From the NCBI GenBank assembly GCA_021823045.1, contig JAKAPB010000105.1, forward strand, positions 1 through 6,462: 6,462 nucleotides of DNA. Reading direction: 5' to 3'. The DNA is from Actinomycetes bacterium (GTDB taxonomy: Bacteria > Actinomycetota > Acidimicrobiia > Acidimicrobiales > Acidimicrobiaceae). The notes beneath the pieces were generated by a model that had not been told where the DNA came from, searched no databases, and was given only the letters and a program-made list of their open reading frames with translations. Within the stretch, counting starts at the first letter, position 1. Every line of letters begins with the position of its first letter. The translations under genes and the position numbers were made by a program. Shown piece by piece: positions 1 through 5,631 of the stretch.

Positions 1-332
1 ATCGAGACATAGGGGTAAAATACGGCCACCCCGACGCCGTTTCCATTGGCAGCCGACGCAAATCCTCCTCGGGAGGATATTCCCACCGGGGTGATATTCG
101 AATAGGAGCCATTGCCAGGATCCAAAGATAGCAGGCTCCAATACGGTCCCGATTTCGCCTCGAACCACAAGTTAGACTGCGTCGCCTGTGATATCGAAGT
201 GGATATCCCCGTTGCTGCGCCAGAGACCTCTGCAGGGTTTGGCGTTATCGGCTGATTGGTGCACCCGGCTGCTATTACTGCCAGTGTCGAGAGAAGGGAA
301 ATGCCAGCTATCAAGTTACTTCGGGATCTCAT
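1..332 (-). CDS. Secreted lipoprotein of unknown function, N-terminal part (3' end outside window)
   Basis: An ATG at 332-330 opens a frame that stays open for 110 codons to the window edge. Residues 1-24 form a lipoprotein signal peptide: basic start (MRSRSN), hydrophobic stretch (about 7-22), then AAGC with the lipidated Cys at 24. A Ser/Thr/Gln-rich linker follows (about 25-52). From residue 53 there is a Trp/Gly-rich stretch with SNLWF, YWSLLSL and ITPVGISSRGGF; by eye this recalls blades of secreted beta-propeller-like proteins, but I do not recognise the family. No strong Shine-Dalgarno is visible. The start lies 26 bases after the stop of the Sco-fusion gene on the same strand, so it is probably the third gene of that operon. 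A role outside the membrane together with the Sco domain is inferred only from position. The frame is more believable than the opposite-strand frame at 188-382 because it has a clean lipobox and operon spacing. Confidence 0.75.
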   Translation of the reverse strand, partial: MRSRSNLIAGISLLSTLAVIAAGCTNQPITPNPAEVSGAATGISTSISQATQSNLWFEAKSGPYWSLLSLDPGNGSYSNITPVGISSRGGFASAANGNGVGVAVFYPYVS

Positions 333-358
333 TTTCCGGTAGATTGGAGGGTTCTTTT

Positions 359-2128
359 TCACTCGTTCACCATCTGCTTTAGGGTTTGATAGATCGCAGT
401 GGAGTAACTCGCCGCATACTGGTCGTTCGCCGTGTTGAGCAGGATGTCTTTCGTATTTCCCTTCTTGTCGATGAAGAAGAGGAACTGGCTGTGGACTACC
501 ATGCCCTCCTTTGGTACGACGACCTGGATTCCGTAGTTTTTCCAGACCTTTTCTAACTCTGTGGTGCTTCCGGTCAAGTAGTACCAATTCGGATACCGGT
601 TCAGCCCGTGTGAGGTGTCAAACGCTGTAACGTCTGCGGCGGAGTGAAAGATTGGGTTCGCAACGATGGCGACTAAGGCCACTTTTGACGAGCTTTTCCC
701 GAGCATCGAATCACCAGACACCATCTCCTGCGCTATCAATGGACAGGCGTCGTAGCACTCAGGATCCAAGAAGGTGAGAACCACGGGACGCCCCAAAAAA
801 GAGGTCAGCGATACAGCCTTTCCGCTTGAGTCATAGAGGGTGAAACTCGGTGCAGGGTGCTTTGTAAGCAAGGGTTGAACTCCGCCGGAGTCTACCAAAG
901 CCATAGATTGCGATGGGGCACCGGCAGCCGAGGCGACCAGGATCACCCCAGAAAGGAAGAACGCGGTGATCGTCAGCCACCCAATACCCCTAACCAGCGA
1001 TCCGGCTGCTCCCTTTAGCGCACTCCATCGCTCGGTCGCTTCCACGAGGTAGCGGCTTCGAATCGCAGCCGGTTCGGCGGAGATGATGAGCGAAAATATC
1101 ACCACAGCGAGTGGGAAGCCTGAGTTGAAGTCGGTCCCGGTCGGAGAGAATACCCCCATATCCTGCCCGATCCACCATCCAAAAAGCGCAGCTATGGTCC
1201 CCCAAAGCACAACGGGCTTAGACGTAGGTCTAAGCGCTAAAGTTACCGCCGCACTTAGGGGGACGATGACCATTATCGCGTTTGCAATTACTGGAGAGTG
1301 GCTTGCGAAGCTGGAATAGAGCTTTACCGGCTCGGCGACCAACCACGGCTGAACCGACGACGCCATCTGGGTTAGGTAGGACGAGAGGCCACCTTTCTGC
1401 CAATACCCCTCAGACGGTAATGCTTGGAGAAGAGCGCCGATTGCTAGAAATGCGCTGACGAAGTAGGCGGTGGGTCGAACCTTAGCTACCCAGGATCTCG
1501 AAGAATCGGCGGATAACAAGAGGATAGCGACATACGCGTAGACGACTATCGCCGCAGGTGCACCGGTAGCAAAGGCAGCCCCGGAGTAGAATACGCCGCC
1601 TCCGTTACCGACGATGAAAACTATCAGGTCCCAGAGGAGAGATCCATAAAGCACGACCCGCCTCGAGATCGGACCGATGTCCGCCAATAGCGCAACACCA
1701 ATCAGCAGCTGGATGATTCCCGAGACGATGTCCAACTTGACCGGATGGTTATTCCACAGGCTGAGAAACGGATTTGCGATGTCGTTGATCCAACTAGGTG
1801 CACCGAGCAGTGAAGGGTCGGCGACCTGAGTGACGAGCCCACCAGGCATCGATGGCCTGAGCTGCAACACTCCGTCGATGATCCAGATGACGCCGAATGC
1901 TACTCTGAGGAACTTGGTTCGAGAACCCTCGGAATGAGGGTCCCTGGTCATCCATCTCTTGTCGGCCAATCGGCTAGCCAGTCGGCGGCTCGGCTCGAAG
2001 CCGGTTAACCTGAGCGCAAGGTACAGCACCAATAGAATGCCGATCGAGCTCAGGGCTATCACCTCGAGCTGGCTGTTTAGCAGGCCCCCAAGGGAGCCGA
2101 AGTCGGATGGTCCACTGTTATTAGGCAT
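359..2128 (-). CDS. Polytopic membrane protein with duplicated 4-helix unit fused to C-terminal Sco1/SenC domain
   Basis: 589 residues. There are about ten membrane helices (near 22-41, 73-90, 133-150, 157-175, 188-206, 219-236, 278-298, 304-320, 337-351, 381-403), then an exported thioredoxin-like domain (about 425-589). That domain has the Sco signature: DPECYDACP with Cys458 and Cys462 (CxxxC), and the distal His546 in VVHSQFLFFID. Sco proteins bind copper and deliver it to, or reduce, the CuA site of cytochrome c oxidase; all three expected ligands are present. Arg/Lys-rich loops at 42-72, 207-218, 299-304 and 352-380 suggest N-terminus outside and the Sco domain outside. Helices 2-5 and 6-9 look like two copies of one unit (GVLQLRPS/ALLQALPS; VVLYG/VVLWG; GVF at 178-180 and 325-327). 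The gene starts directly after the anti-sigma stop codon, with AAAGGA seven bases upstream. The membrane part resembles DoxX-like actinobacterial proteins only loosely. The fusion is clear; copper handling is inferred from family. Confidence 0.9.
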   Translation of the reverse strand: MPNNSGPSDFGSLGGLLNSQLEVIALSSIGILLVLYLALRLTGFEPSRRLASRLADKRWMTRDPHSEGSRTKFLRVAFGVIWIIDGVLQLRPSMPGGLVTQVADPSLLGAPSWINDIANPFLSLWNNHPVKLDIVSGIIQLLIGVALLADIGPISRRVVLYGSLLWDLIVFIVGNGGGVFYSGAAFATGAPAAIVVYAYVAILLLSADSSRSWVAKVRPTAYFVSAFLAIGALLQALPSEGYWQKGGLSSYLTQMASSVQPWLVAEPVKLYSSFASHSPVIANAIMVIVPLSAAVTLALRPTSKPVVLWGTIAALFGWWIGQDMGVFSPTGTDFNSGFPLAVVIFSLIISAEPAAIRSRYLVEATERWSALKGAAGSLVRGIGWLTITAFFLSGVILVASAAGAPSQSMALVDSGGVQPLLTKHPAPSFTLYDSSGKAVSLTSFLGRPVVLTFLDPECYDACPLIAQEMVSGDSMLGKSSSKVALVAIVANPIFHSAADVTAFDTSHGLNRYPNWYYLTGSTTELEKVWKNYGIQVVVPKEGMVVHSQFLFFIDKKGNTKDILLNTANDQYAASYSTAIYQTLKQMVNE

Positions 2129-3067
2129 CTAGGCGTCCTTTGTCGGGTCATTGTTGCAAAAGTGAGCACCAGCGAACCCGATGGCTGCAGCTGTGCAAGC
2201 TGTAAAAGTCATTCTTTGTTTGAAAAGGTTGAGAATCATCGAACTGCCGGGTCGCAATGCTGACTTTGACGGAGGACTTTCCTCGACAGTGCGCTTATAG
2301 ATGAAGGTGGATGCAGAATTCGAACTTCGCTCGGGTCGCATTAGCCGGAGGACGAAGCCACCTGCAGTGGTCAGAGCGGGCGCAAGGACCGCCTTCTTTG
2401 CGATTTTGACCAACCGGATTCTCGTGGCAGTCGACTTTGACTTCAATATGGTGAGGGTTTTTGGCTGGTGCCTGGTTGGCCTCGAGAGGATCACTATTGC
2501 GTTGGCGGAGATCGCACCGAGGACGACGGGAAGGTGCTGTAACTCTATAACCAAAGTGGTTTGGTGCTGGATAATCCCGACTACCGCAGTCAAGACGAGC
2601 AGCAGTGCGCTTGGGGTGAGGATAAATCTCATCATCCAGGCGAACTGTGAACGGATCCCAGCGGCTAGAGCGCCGAGGCCGACTCCAAACTCAAAAGATG
2701 CGACGTCTTCTGTCAGGTGGCCGCCGTAGTTGGGTGCAGAAGGCATTAGCAGGTGTATCAGCGCCTCTGTCACAAGTAGCACTCCTACCGATCCCAGTAT
2801 GACCCTGAATGAGTGGTAGGCGAGCCTGGCTGACTTCTTCTCCGAGAGGGCTAGCTCCAGCGGTGTTTGGATCTTCGCGGCTTTGGCTATAAGCCTCTCA
2901 CCTTTTGTTGCTCCTTCCAACGAGATCCTCATCAAGAGCCAGTCAGCGCATTGATCGCATTGCCGGAGGTGGGACTGTAGTTCGAAATCGTCAGGGCCGT
3001 TTGCCTCGTAGTCGAAGAGTCCTTCGACACCTCTTCTGAAGATCTCGCAGATTTCGTTCGCTTCCAT
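2129..3067 (-). CDS. Zinc-finger (ZAS) anti-sigma factor with multi-helix membrane domain
   Basis: 312 residues from the ATG at 3067. The cytoplasmic N-terminus carries Cys7, His33, Cys37 and Cys40 (HLRQCDQC), with the same spacing as the zinc ligands of RsrA-type anti-sigma factors as I recall them. Four hydrophobic helices follow (about 88-108, 122-140, 146-166, 173-195). The second is introduced by HLTEDVASFEFGVGLG, which resembles the His/Glu/Trp-or-Phe motif of actinobacterial anti-sigma proteins linked to SigC-like factors. A basic, Ser/Thr-rich tail of about 90 residues leads to a probable fifth helix (286-303) with Cys291, and a short outer end with Cys304. The protein should bind and silence the divergently encoded ECF sigma factor. 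The frame could be extended to a TTG at 3112, but that leaves 13 bases before the sigma start and no promoter room, and puts the zinc site unusually far in; I prefer the ATG. No good Shine-Dalgarno precedes it. The role is confident; the signal sensed is inferred. Confidence 0.88.
   Translation of the reverse strand: MEANEICEIFRRGVEGLFDYEANGPDDFELQSHLRQCDQCADWLLMRISLEGATKGERLIAKAAKIQTPLELALSEKKSARLAYHSFRVILGSVGVLLVTEALIHLLMPSAPNYGGHLTEDVASFEFGVGLGALAAGIRSQFAWMMRFILTPSALLLVLTAVVGIIQHQTTLVIELQHLPVVLGAISANAIVILSRPTRHQPKTLTILKSKSTATRIRLVKIAKKAVLAPALTTAGGFVLRLMRPERSSNSASTFIYKRTVEESPPSKSALRPGSSMILNLFKQRMTFTACTAAAIGFAGAHFCNNDPTKDA
2136..2141 (-). promoter_or_regulatory. Ribosome binding site of the Sco-fusion gene
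   Basis: On the minus strand AAAGGA lies seven bases before the ATG at 2128. It sits inside the end of the anti-sigma gene, whose TAG stop directly touches this ATG (TAGATG). The arrangement supports the chosen start and suggests translational coupling of the two proteins. Confidence 0.7.
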
Positions 3068-3079
3068 ATACTTCGTATA
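3067..3079. promoter_or_regulatory. Short inverted repeat at the divergent sigma/anti-sigma promoter region
   Basis: TATAC-TTC-GTATA forms a perfect 5-base inverted repeat with a 3-base centre. It touches the preferred ATG of the anti-sigma gene and lies about 50 bases upstream of the sigma start. It is followed by a second small palindrome, TACGTA (3078-3083). It could be an operator or part of a promoter, but a 5-base arm can occur by chance. I could not identify convincing -35 and -10 elements for either gene. Confidence 0.25.
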
Positions 3080-3110
3080 CGTAGGCTGGGTGGTAAAAGT
3101 TTCTCGGGCC

Positions 3111-3115
3111 AAAGG
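3111..3115 (+). promoter_or_regulatory. Ribosome binding site of the ECF sigma gene
   Basis: AAAGG ends ten bases before the GTG at 3126. An in-frame TAA at 3117-3119 excludes a start further upstream and no other start codon follows soon, so the GTG is the start. The site overlaps the possible TTG extension of the anti-sigma gene, which argues against that extension. Confidence 0.6.
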
Positions 3116-3125
3116 TTAATCTTTC

Positions 3126-3707
3126 GTGACAAGGCTTCGCTGGGGTTCAAATCATCGCTTAGAAGACCTACTGGTCAGCACCTCCCGCGGAGATTCCATC
3201 GCTTTCGAGGAGTTCTTTCAACAGACCCAGCTACTGGTGGTCAGCTACCTGGGCCGGATACTGTTCGATAAGGGTTCCGTAAATGACCTAGCGCAGGAGG
3301 TCTATCTGAGAACCTGGAGGTCTAGCGGCAGCTTCGATCCGAGCCATTCGGCGAAGACTTGGTTACTTTCGATCACACATAACGTCGCTATCGATTACCT
3401 ACGTAAGTCATCCCCAACTACCACAAGGTTGGATGACACAGCGATAGTTGTCAACCAGGGCGATTTCACAGCGGTCGTGGACCTGTGGAGTGCGGTCGAC
3501 TCTTTGGATTTGGAGTTGAGGTCCGCCTTCGTACTCACGTCGGTTCTAGGTTTCAGCTACGCCGACGCAGCACTGATCTGCGGTTGCGGCCTCGGGGCAC
3601 TGAAATCCAGGCTCTTTAGGGCACGCAGTGTTTTGATGAAACGTCTCTCGGAAACAGAACGCCCTGACGAGGAGGATGGATACATCACTGGTGGGATTGG
3701 AAATTAA
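3126..3707 (+). CDS. ECF (group IV) RNA polymerase sigma factor, SigC-like
   Basis: 193 residues, typical ECF length, starting at GTG. Region 2 (about 24-95) contains VNDLAQEVYLRTWR (the -10 recognition and core-binding part) and SAKTWLLSITHNVAIDYLR. A short linker (96-118) leads to region 4 (about 120-175) with the helix-turn-helix GFSYADAALICGCGLGALKSRLFRAR, which reads the -35 element. The signatures SAKTWLL, SYADAA and CGC-x-x-G closely match mycobacterial SigC as I remember it, so I place it near that group without assigning a symbol. Region 3 is absent, as expected. The sigma factor should direct RNA polymerase to its own promoter and to the divergent anti-sigma/Sco operon once released; autoregulation is inferred from the divergent layout. 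The C-terminus (DEEDGYITGGIGN) is short and acidic. The function is very likely; target genes cannot be read from this window. Confidence 0.95.
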   Translation: MTRLRWGSNHRLEDLLVSTSRGDSIAFEEFFQQTQLLVVSYLGRILFDKGSVNDLAQEVYLRTWRSSGSFDPSHSAKTWLLSITHNVAIDYLRKSSPTTTRLDDTAIVVNQGDFTAVVDLWSAVDSLDLELRSAFVLTSVLGFSYADAALICGCGLGALKSRLFRARSVLMKRLSETERPDEEDGYITGGIGN

Positions 3708-3711
3708 ACCC

Positions 3712-3730
3712 AGGGACACGATCGGTCCCT
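3712..3730 (+). terminator. Hairpin just after the sigma gene, possible terminator
   Basis: AGGGAC (3712-3717) pairs perfectly with GTCCCT (3725-3730) around a 7-base loop. It begins five bases after the sigma stop codon. No T tract follows, so it is not a classical intrinsic terminator; it may stabilise the mRNA end or be chance. Confidence 0.35.
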
Positions 3731-3875
3731 CCGCCAATCATCTCCCGGCTTGTTTGAATGCAACGCCTGGTCCAACGCCAAGCTCCCACGATTGATACTC
3801 GTTTGGATTACTAGATTCAAAAGGGAAGCTCCGCTTGAGATGTGACCCCAGCGAGGCCTCGAATATCAGGCTTGG

Positions 3876-3895
3876 CTTTCGGTTCGACCCGAAGG
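3876..3895. other. Hairpin between the convergent sigma and patatin genes
   Basis: CTTTCGG (3876-3882) and CCGAAGG (3889-3895) form a 7-base stem with one G-T pair and a 6-base loop. It lies between the ends of two convergent genes and has no T tract on either side. Apart from this and the two flanking hairpins, I see no gene in 3708-3938. Confidence 0.3.
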
Positions 3896-3919
3896 GCGGA
3901 TCGGATAATTCGCTCCAGT

Positions 3920-3935
3920 GACACCCAAAGGTGTC
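3920..3935 (-). terminator. Hairpin just after the patatin gene, possible terminator
   Basis: GACACC (3920-3925) and GGTGTC (3930-3935) form a perfect 6-base stem with a 4-base loop, starting three bases beyond the patatin stop codon. On the minus strand no T run follows the stem, so termination here is only suggested by its position. Confidence 0.35.
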
Positions 3936-3938
3936 TCC

Positions 3939-5084
3939 TTAGAACTCCTCTTCTGCCAGCTCGACTAGGTCGTCGGTCAAGGTTTGGAAATGCCTGCGCC
4001 TCTGGGACTTAGTGTTCCTAACCAGGGACGTGATCGTACCGACCGGGTGGGCCGCCTCTAGCACCGCCTTGTAGTTTCTCAGGGACCTTATCGGCTCGAC
4101 CTCGAAGTCGCCCTTGGTGATCCATTCGGGAGACTCAGACGGCTCTATCCCTAATGTCTCGCAGGCGGATAGGTAACCCTGTTCAATCAAGAGGTCAGAG
4201 TGGCTGAAGTCGAGTGTCTCCAATCCCTCCGCCGCAGCGCATTCGAGGATAGTAACCTCCGTTCCGGTGGGAATACTGGCGAGCTCGGACTTGAAGCGTG
4301 CCATTTTCGTCAGGTGGAAGGTCCTGATGATCGCCTCTAGCGGTCGCTTTGCCTCCGGAAGGGCGGTGTCCATCGAGGCGCATACGAAGACGTAGATCCG
4401 GTTCGCTCCGAGTTCGATCGCCTTTGAGATCGGAAAGTTGTTGACTACCCCGCCATCGATGAGGTGCATGCCGTTGACCTCGATCGGGGGGAGGATCCCA
4501 GGTAGGGCGGCCGTGGCGTAGAGGGCCATGTCGGGAGGGCCGTCACTAAACCAGTACTCCTCGCCACTGTGATAGTCGCAGGCTAAAACGTAGAGCGGGA
4601 TCTCCGTTTCAGCGAGGTCCTTGATCTCAAGTTCCTCATCGATCAGTTCGCGAAGGGGTCCGGAGGGGAAAACGGACTCGATCTTTTGGGCGTATTTGAT
4701 CGGAGTCGCAAAGCGATTTCCGGAGAATATGTTTTCTCTCTTCATCGTCCGCCACAGGTGGTCAAGGGTTCTGATCCCTTTTATCCCTGGATCCTGCGCA
4801 AAGACCGCCCCATTGAGGGCGCCGGCCGAGACGCCAACGATGAAGTCGGGCACAATTCCCGCCTCGAATAGGGCACCAAGCATCCCAACTTGGGCGGATC
4901 CCTTTCCACCCGAACCGGAGAAGACGAACGCCGTCTTGGTCTTTTCTGGCGGAGTTTCCACCCCTAGGACATTCTTGACGTTTTGTGTATCCGGTGGCAC
5001 TGCCCGCTTGGCAGAAAAGACCCTCGACAGCCAGCCCGTCAAGGCGGTACGGTTATTTCGATCTCCCTTTGGTTCGCTGTTCAT
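3939..5084 (-). CDS. Patatin-like phospholipase (RssA/NTE type)
   Basis: 381 residues. The patatin domain spans about 50-260. It shows the oxyanion-hole loop SGSGGKG (56-62), the nucleophile elbow GVSAG with Ser86, and the second catalytic residue Asp210 in LIDGGVVNNFP. These are the parts of the Ser-Asp dyad of patatin-family lipid acyl hydrolases, which cleave acyl chains from phospholipids or related esters. In the glycine loop the usual GGG is GSG. No signal peptide is seen; residues 1-48 are polar and basic and probably precede the fold, so the enzyme should be cytoplasmic or membrane-associated. The C-terminal 120 residues are acidic and without recognised motifs. The ATG at 5084 is preceded only by a weak GCGAG. 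The gene is alone on its strand, convergent with the sigma gene, with about 650 non-coding bases upstream, so it is probably transcribed by itself. Catalytic activity is well supported; the natural substrate is unknown. Confidence 0.93.
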   Translation of the reverse strand: MNSEPKGDRNNRTALTGWLSRVFSAKRAVPPDTQNVKNVLGVETPPEKTKTAFVFSGSGGKGSAQVGMLGALFEAGIVPDFIVGVSAGALNGAVFAQDPGIKGIRTLDHLWRTMKRENIFSGNRFATPIKYAQKIESVFPSGPLRELIDEELEIKDLAETEIPLYVLACDYHSGEEYWFSDGPPDMALYATAALPGILPPIEVNGMHLIDGGVVNNFPISKAIELGANRIYVFVCASMDTALPEAKRPLEAIIRTFHLTKMARFKSELASIPTGTEVTILECAAAEGLETLDFSHSDLLIEQGYLSACETLGIEPSESPEWITKGDFEVEPIRSLRNYKAVLEAAHPVGTITSLVRNTKSQRRRHFQTLTDDLVELAEEEF

Positions 5085-5241
5085 TTTTTGCTCGCTATGT
5101 AAGATTCCTATCGGCTATAGAACCGTTACTCCCAAATGCGGTCCCTTCGGATTGAATCGACCAACACCTCTAAAAGATGTAACGCATTTTAAGGCTAATT
5201 TACGCCCGAGGTAGGGCAAAGTAGGTCCAAGGATCCTCGAA

Positions 5242-5258
5242 GCCTTCTGTCCGAAGGC
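5242..5258. other. Small perfect hairpin
   Basis: GCCTTC (5242-5247) and GAAGGC (5253-5258) form a 6-base stem with a 5-base loop, about 160 bases upstream of the patatin start. No T tract follows on either strand. It may be an operator or chance. Confidence 0.3.
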
Positions 5259-5433
5259 GAGAATTCACCTCCAATCTACCAAATATTCACTGAGCTGCAA
5301 GTCCTCGGTCAGGTTGGGCAAATAGAAATGAGTCTGTGATTGTCCTTGTGAAAAAGCAGAACTCGTTTCAGCCACGACTTTGCTCAATTTGCCTCAGGCC
5401 ATCACGTTCTCTCCCCATGGTTCACAGTGCCGA

Positions 5434-5482
5434 CCGGCTACCCCAGCCGGCCGTAGTATCGGTTGCCCCACCGATGCTACGG
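5434..5482. other. Two back-to-back GC-rich hairpins
   Basis: The first hairpin is CCGGCT-ACCCC-AGCCGG (5434-5450), a perfect 6-base stem. The second begins at the very next base: CCGTAGTATCGG (5451-5462) pairs with CCGATGCTACGG (5471-5482), a 12-base stem with one G-T mismatch around an 8-base loop. On the plus strand the mismatch is a tolerated G-U pair, and on the minus strand it is A-C, so a plus-strand RNA would fold slightly better. Candidate roles are part of a structured RNA, a leader element of the downstream gene, or a palindromic repeat. There is no T run directly after it. Confidence 0.5.
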
Positions 5483-5490
5483 GGGCATTG

Positions 5491-5530
5491 TGTGCCGCTT
5501 GGCATCTAGTTCTGTGCGGCTTGGCGGCTA
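5491..5530. repeat. Imperfect 18-base direct repeat, 22-base period
   Basis: TGTGCCGCTTGGCATCTA (5491-5508) recurs as TGTGCGGCTTGGCGGCTA (5513-5530), with 15 of 18 bases identical and four bases between them. Two copies only; it could be a pair of protein-binding sites or repeated RNA elements. Confidence 0.5.
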
Positions 5531-5540
5531 ACACTGCCAA
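5521..5540. other. Hairpin overlapping the second 18-base repeat copy
   Basis: TTGGCGG (5521-5527) pairs with CTGCCAA (5534-5540), a 7-base stem with one G-T pair and a 6-base loop. It is the third stem in the structured stretch that begins at 5434. Confidence 0.35.
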
Positions 5541-5595
5541 AGCAGTCCGACGATTCTGCCCAAAGGCCAATTGCTCCGCTAAATCGAGCAGTTCG

Positions 5596-5631
5596 ATGTC
5601 GTTTTTTTGAATGTCGTTTTATTGGATGTCG
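5596..5631. repeat. 15-base tandem repeat, 2.4 copies
   Basis: ATGTCGTTTTTTTGA (5596-5610) and ATGTCGTTTTATTGG (5611-5625) are followed in register by ATGTCG (5626-5631). A related sequence, ATGCCGTTTTGTTAGG, occurs at 5685-5700, just upstream of the metallophosphoesterase ribosome binding site. The T runs follow a weak stem (ATCGA-gcagt-TCGAT, 5583-5597), so a plus-strand terminator is a remote alternative. Direct repeats upstream of a gene may be regulator sites or slippage products. Confidence 0.55.

Noticed and set aside
2301..2729. Plus-strand open frame of 142 codons opposite the anti-sigma gene
   Set aside because: The minus-strand reading has a zinc site, membrane helices and operon coupling; the plus-strand translation has no domain or ribosome binding site.
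3067..3079. Similarity of TATACTTCGTATA to a loxP arm (ATAACTTCGTATA)
   Set aside because: Only one short arm is similar; there is no second arm at the correct spacing, no recombinase gene, and the match sits at a gene start. Chance resemblance.
3876..3895. CGGTTCGACCCG looks like a tRNA T-arm
   Set aside because: The loop has six rather than seven bases in the paired form, and no acceptor, D or anticodon arms can be placed upstream.
4621..5214. Long plus-strand open frame of 197 codons opposite the patatin gene
   Set aside because: It lies mostly antisense to a gene with clear catalytic motifs and shows Pro/Ser/Arg-rich low-information sequence.
5583..5608. Intrinsic terminator on the plus strand (ATCGA stem followed by seven T)
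   Set aside because: The stem has only five mostly weak pairs and four bases separate it from the T run, and the T run is part of the 15-base repeat.
5380..5610. Plus-strand open frame of 76 codons in the intergenic region
   Set aside because: TTG start without a Shine-Dalgarno, odd Cys/Ala/Ser-rich composition, no recognisable domain, and it covers the hairpins and repeats, which better explain the sequence.
5399..5613. Minus-strand frame reading NDIQKNDIELLDLAEQL, which looks protein-like at its start
   Set aside because: No start codon precedes this part, a TAA lies just upstream, and the later residues look random. A decayed gene is possible but cannot be supported.
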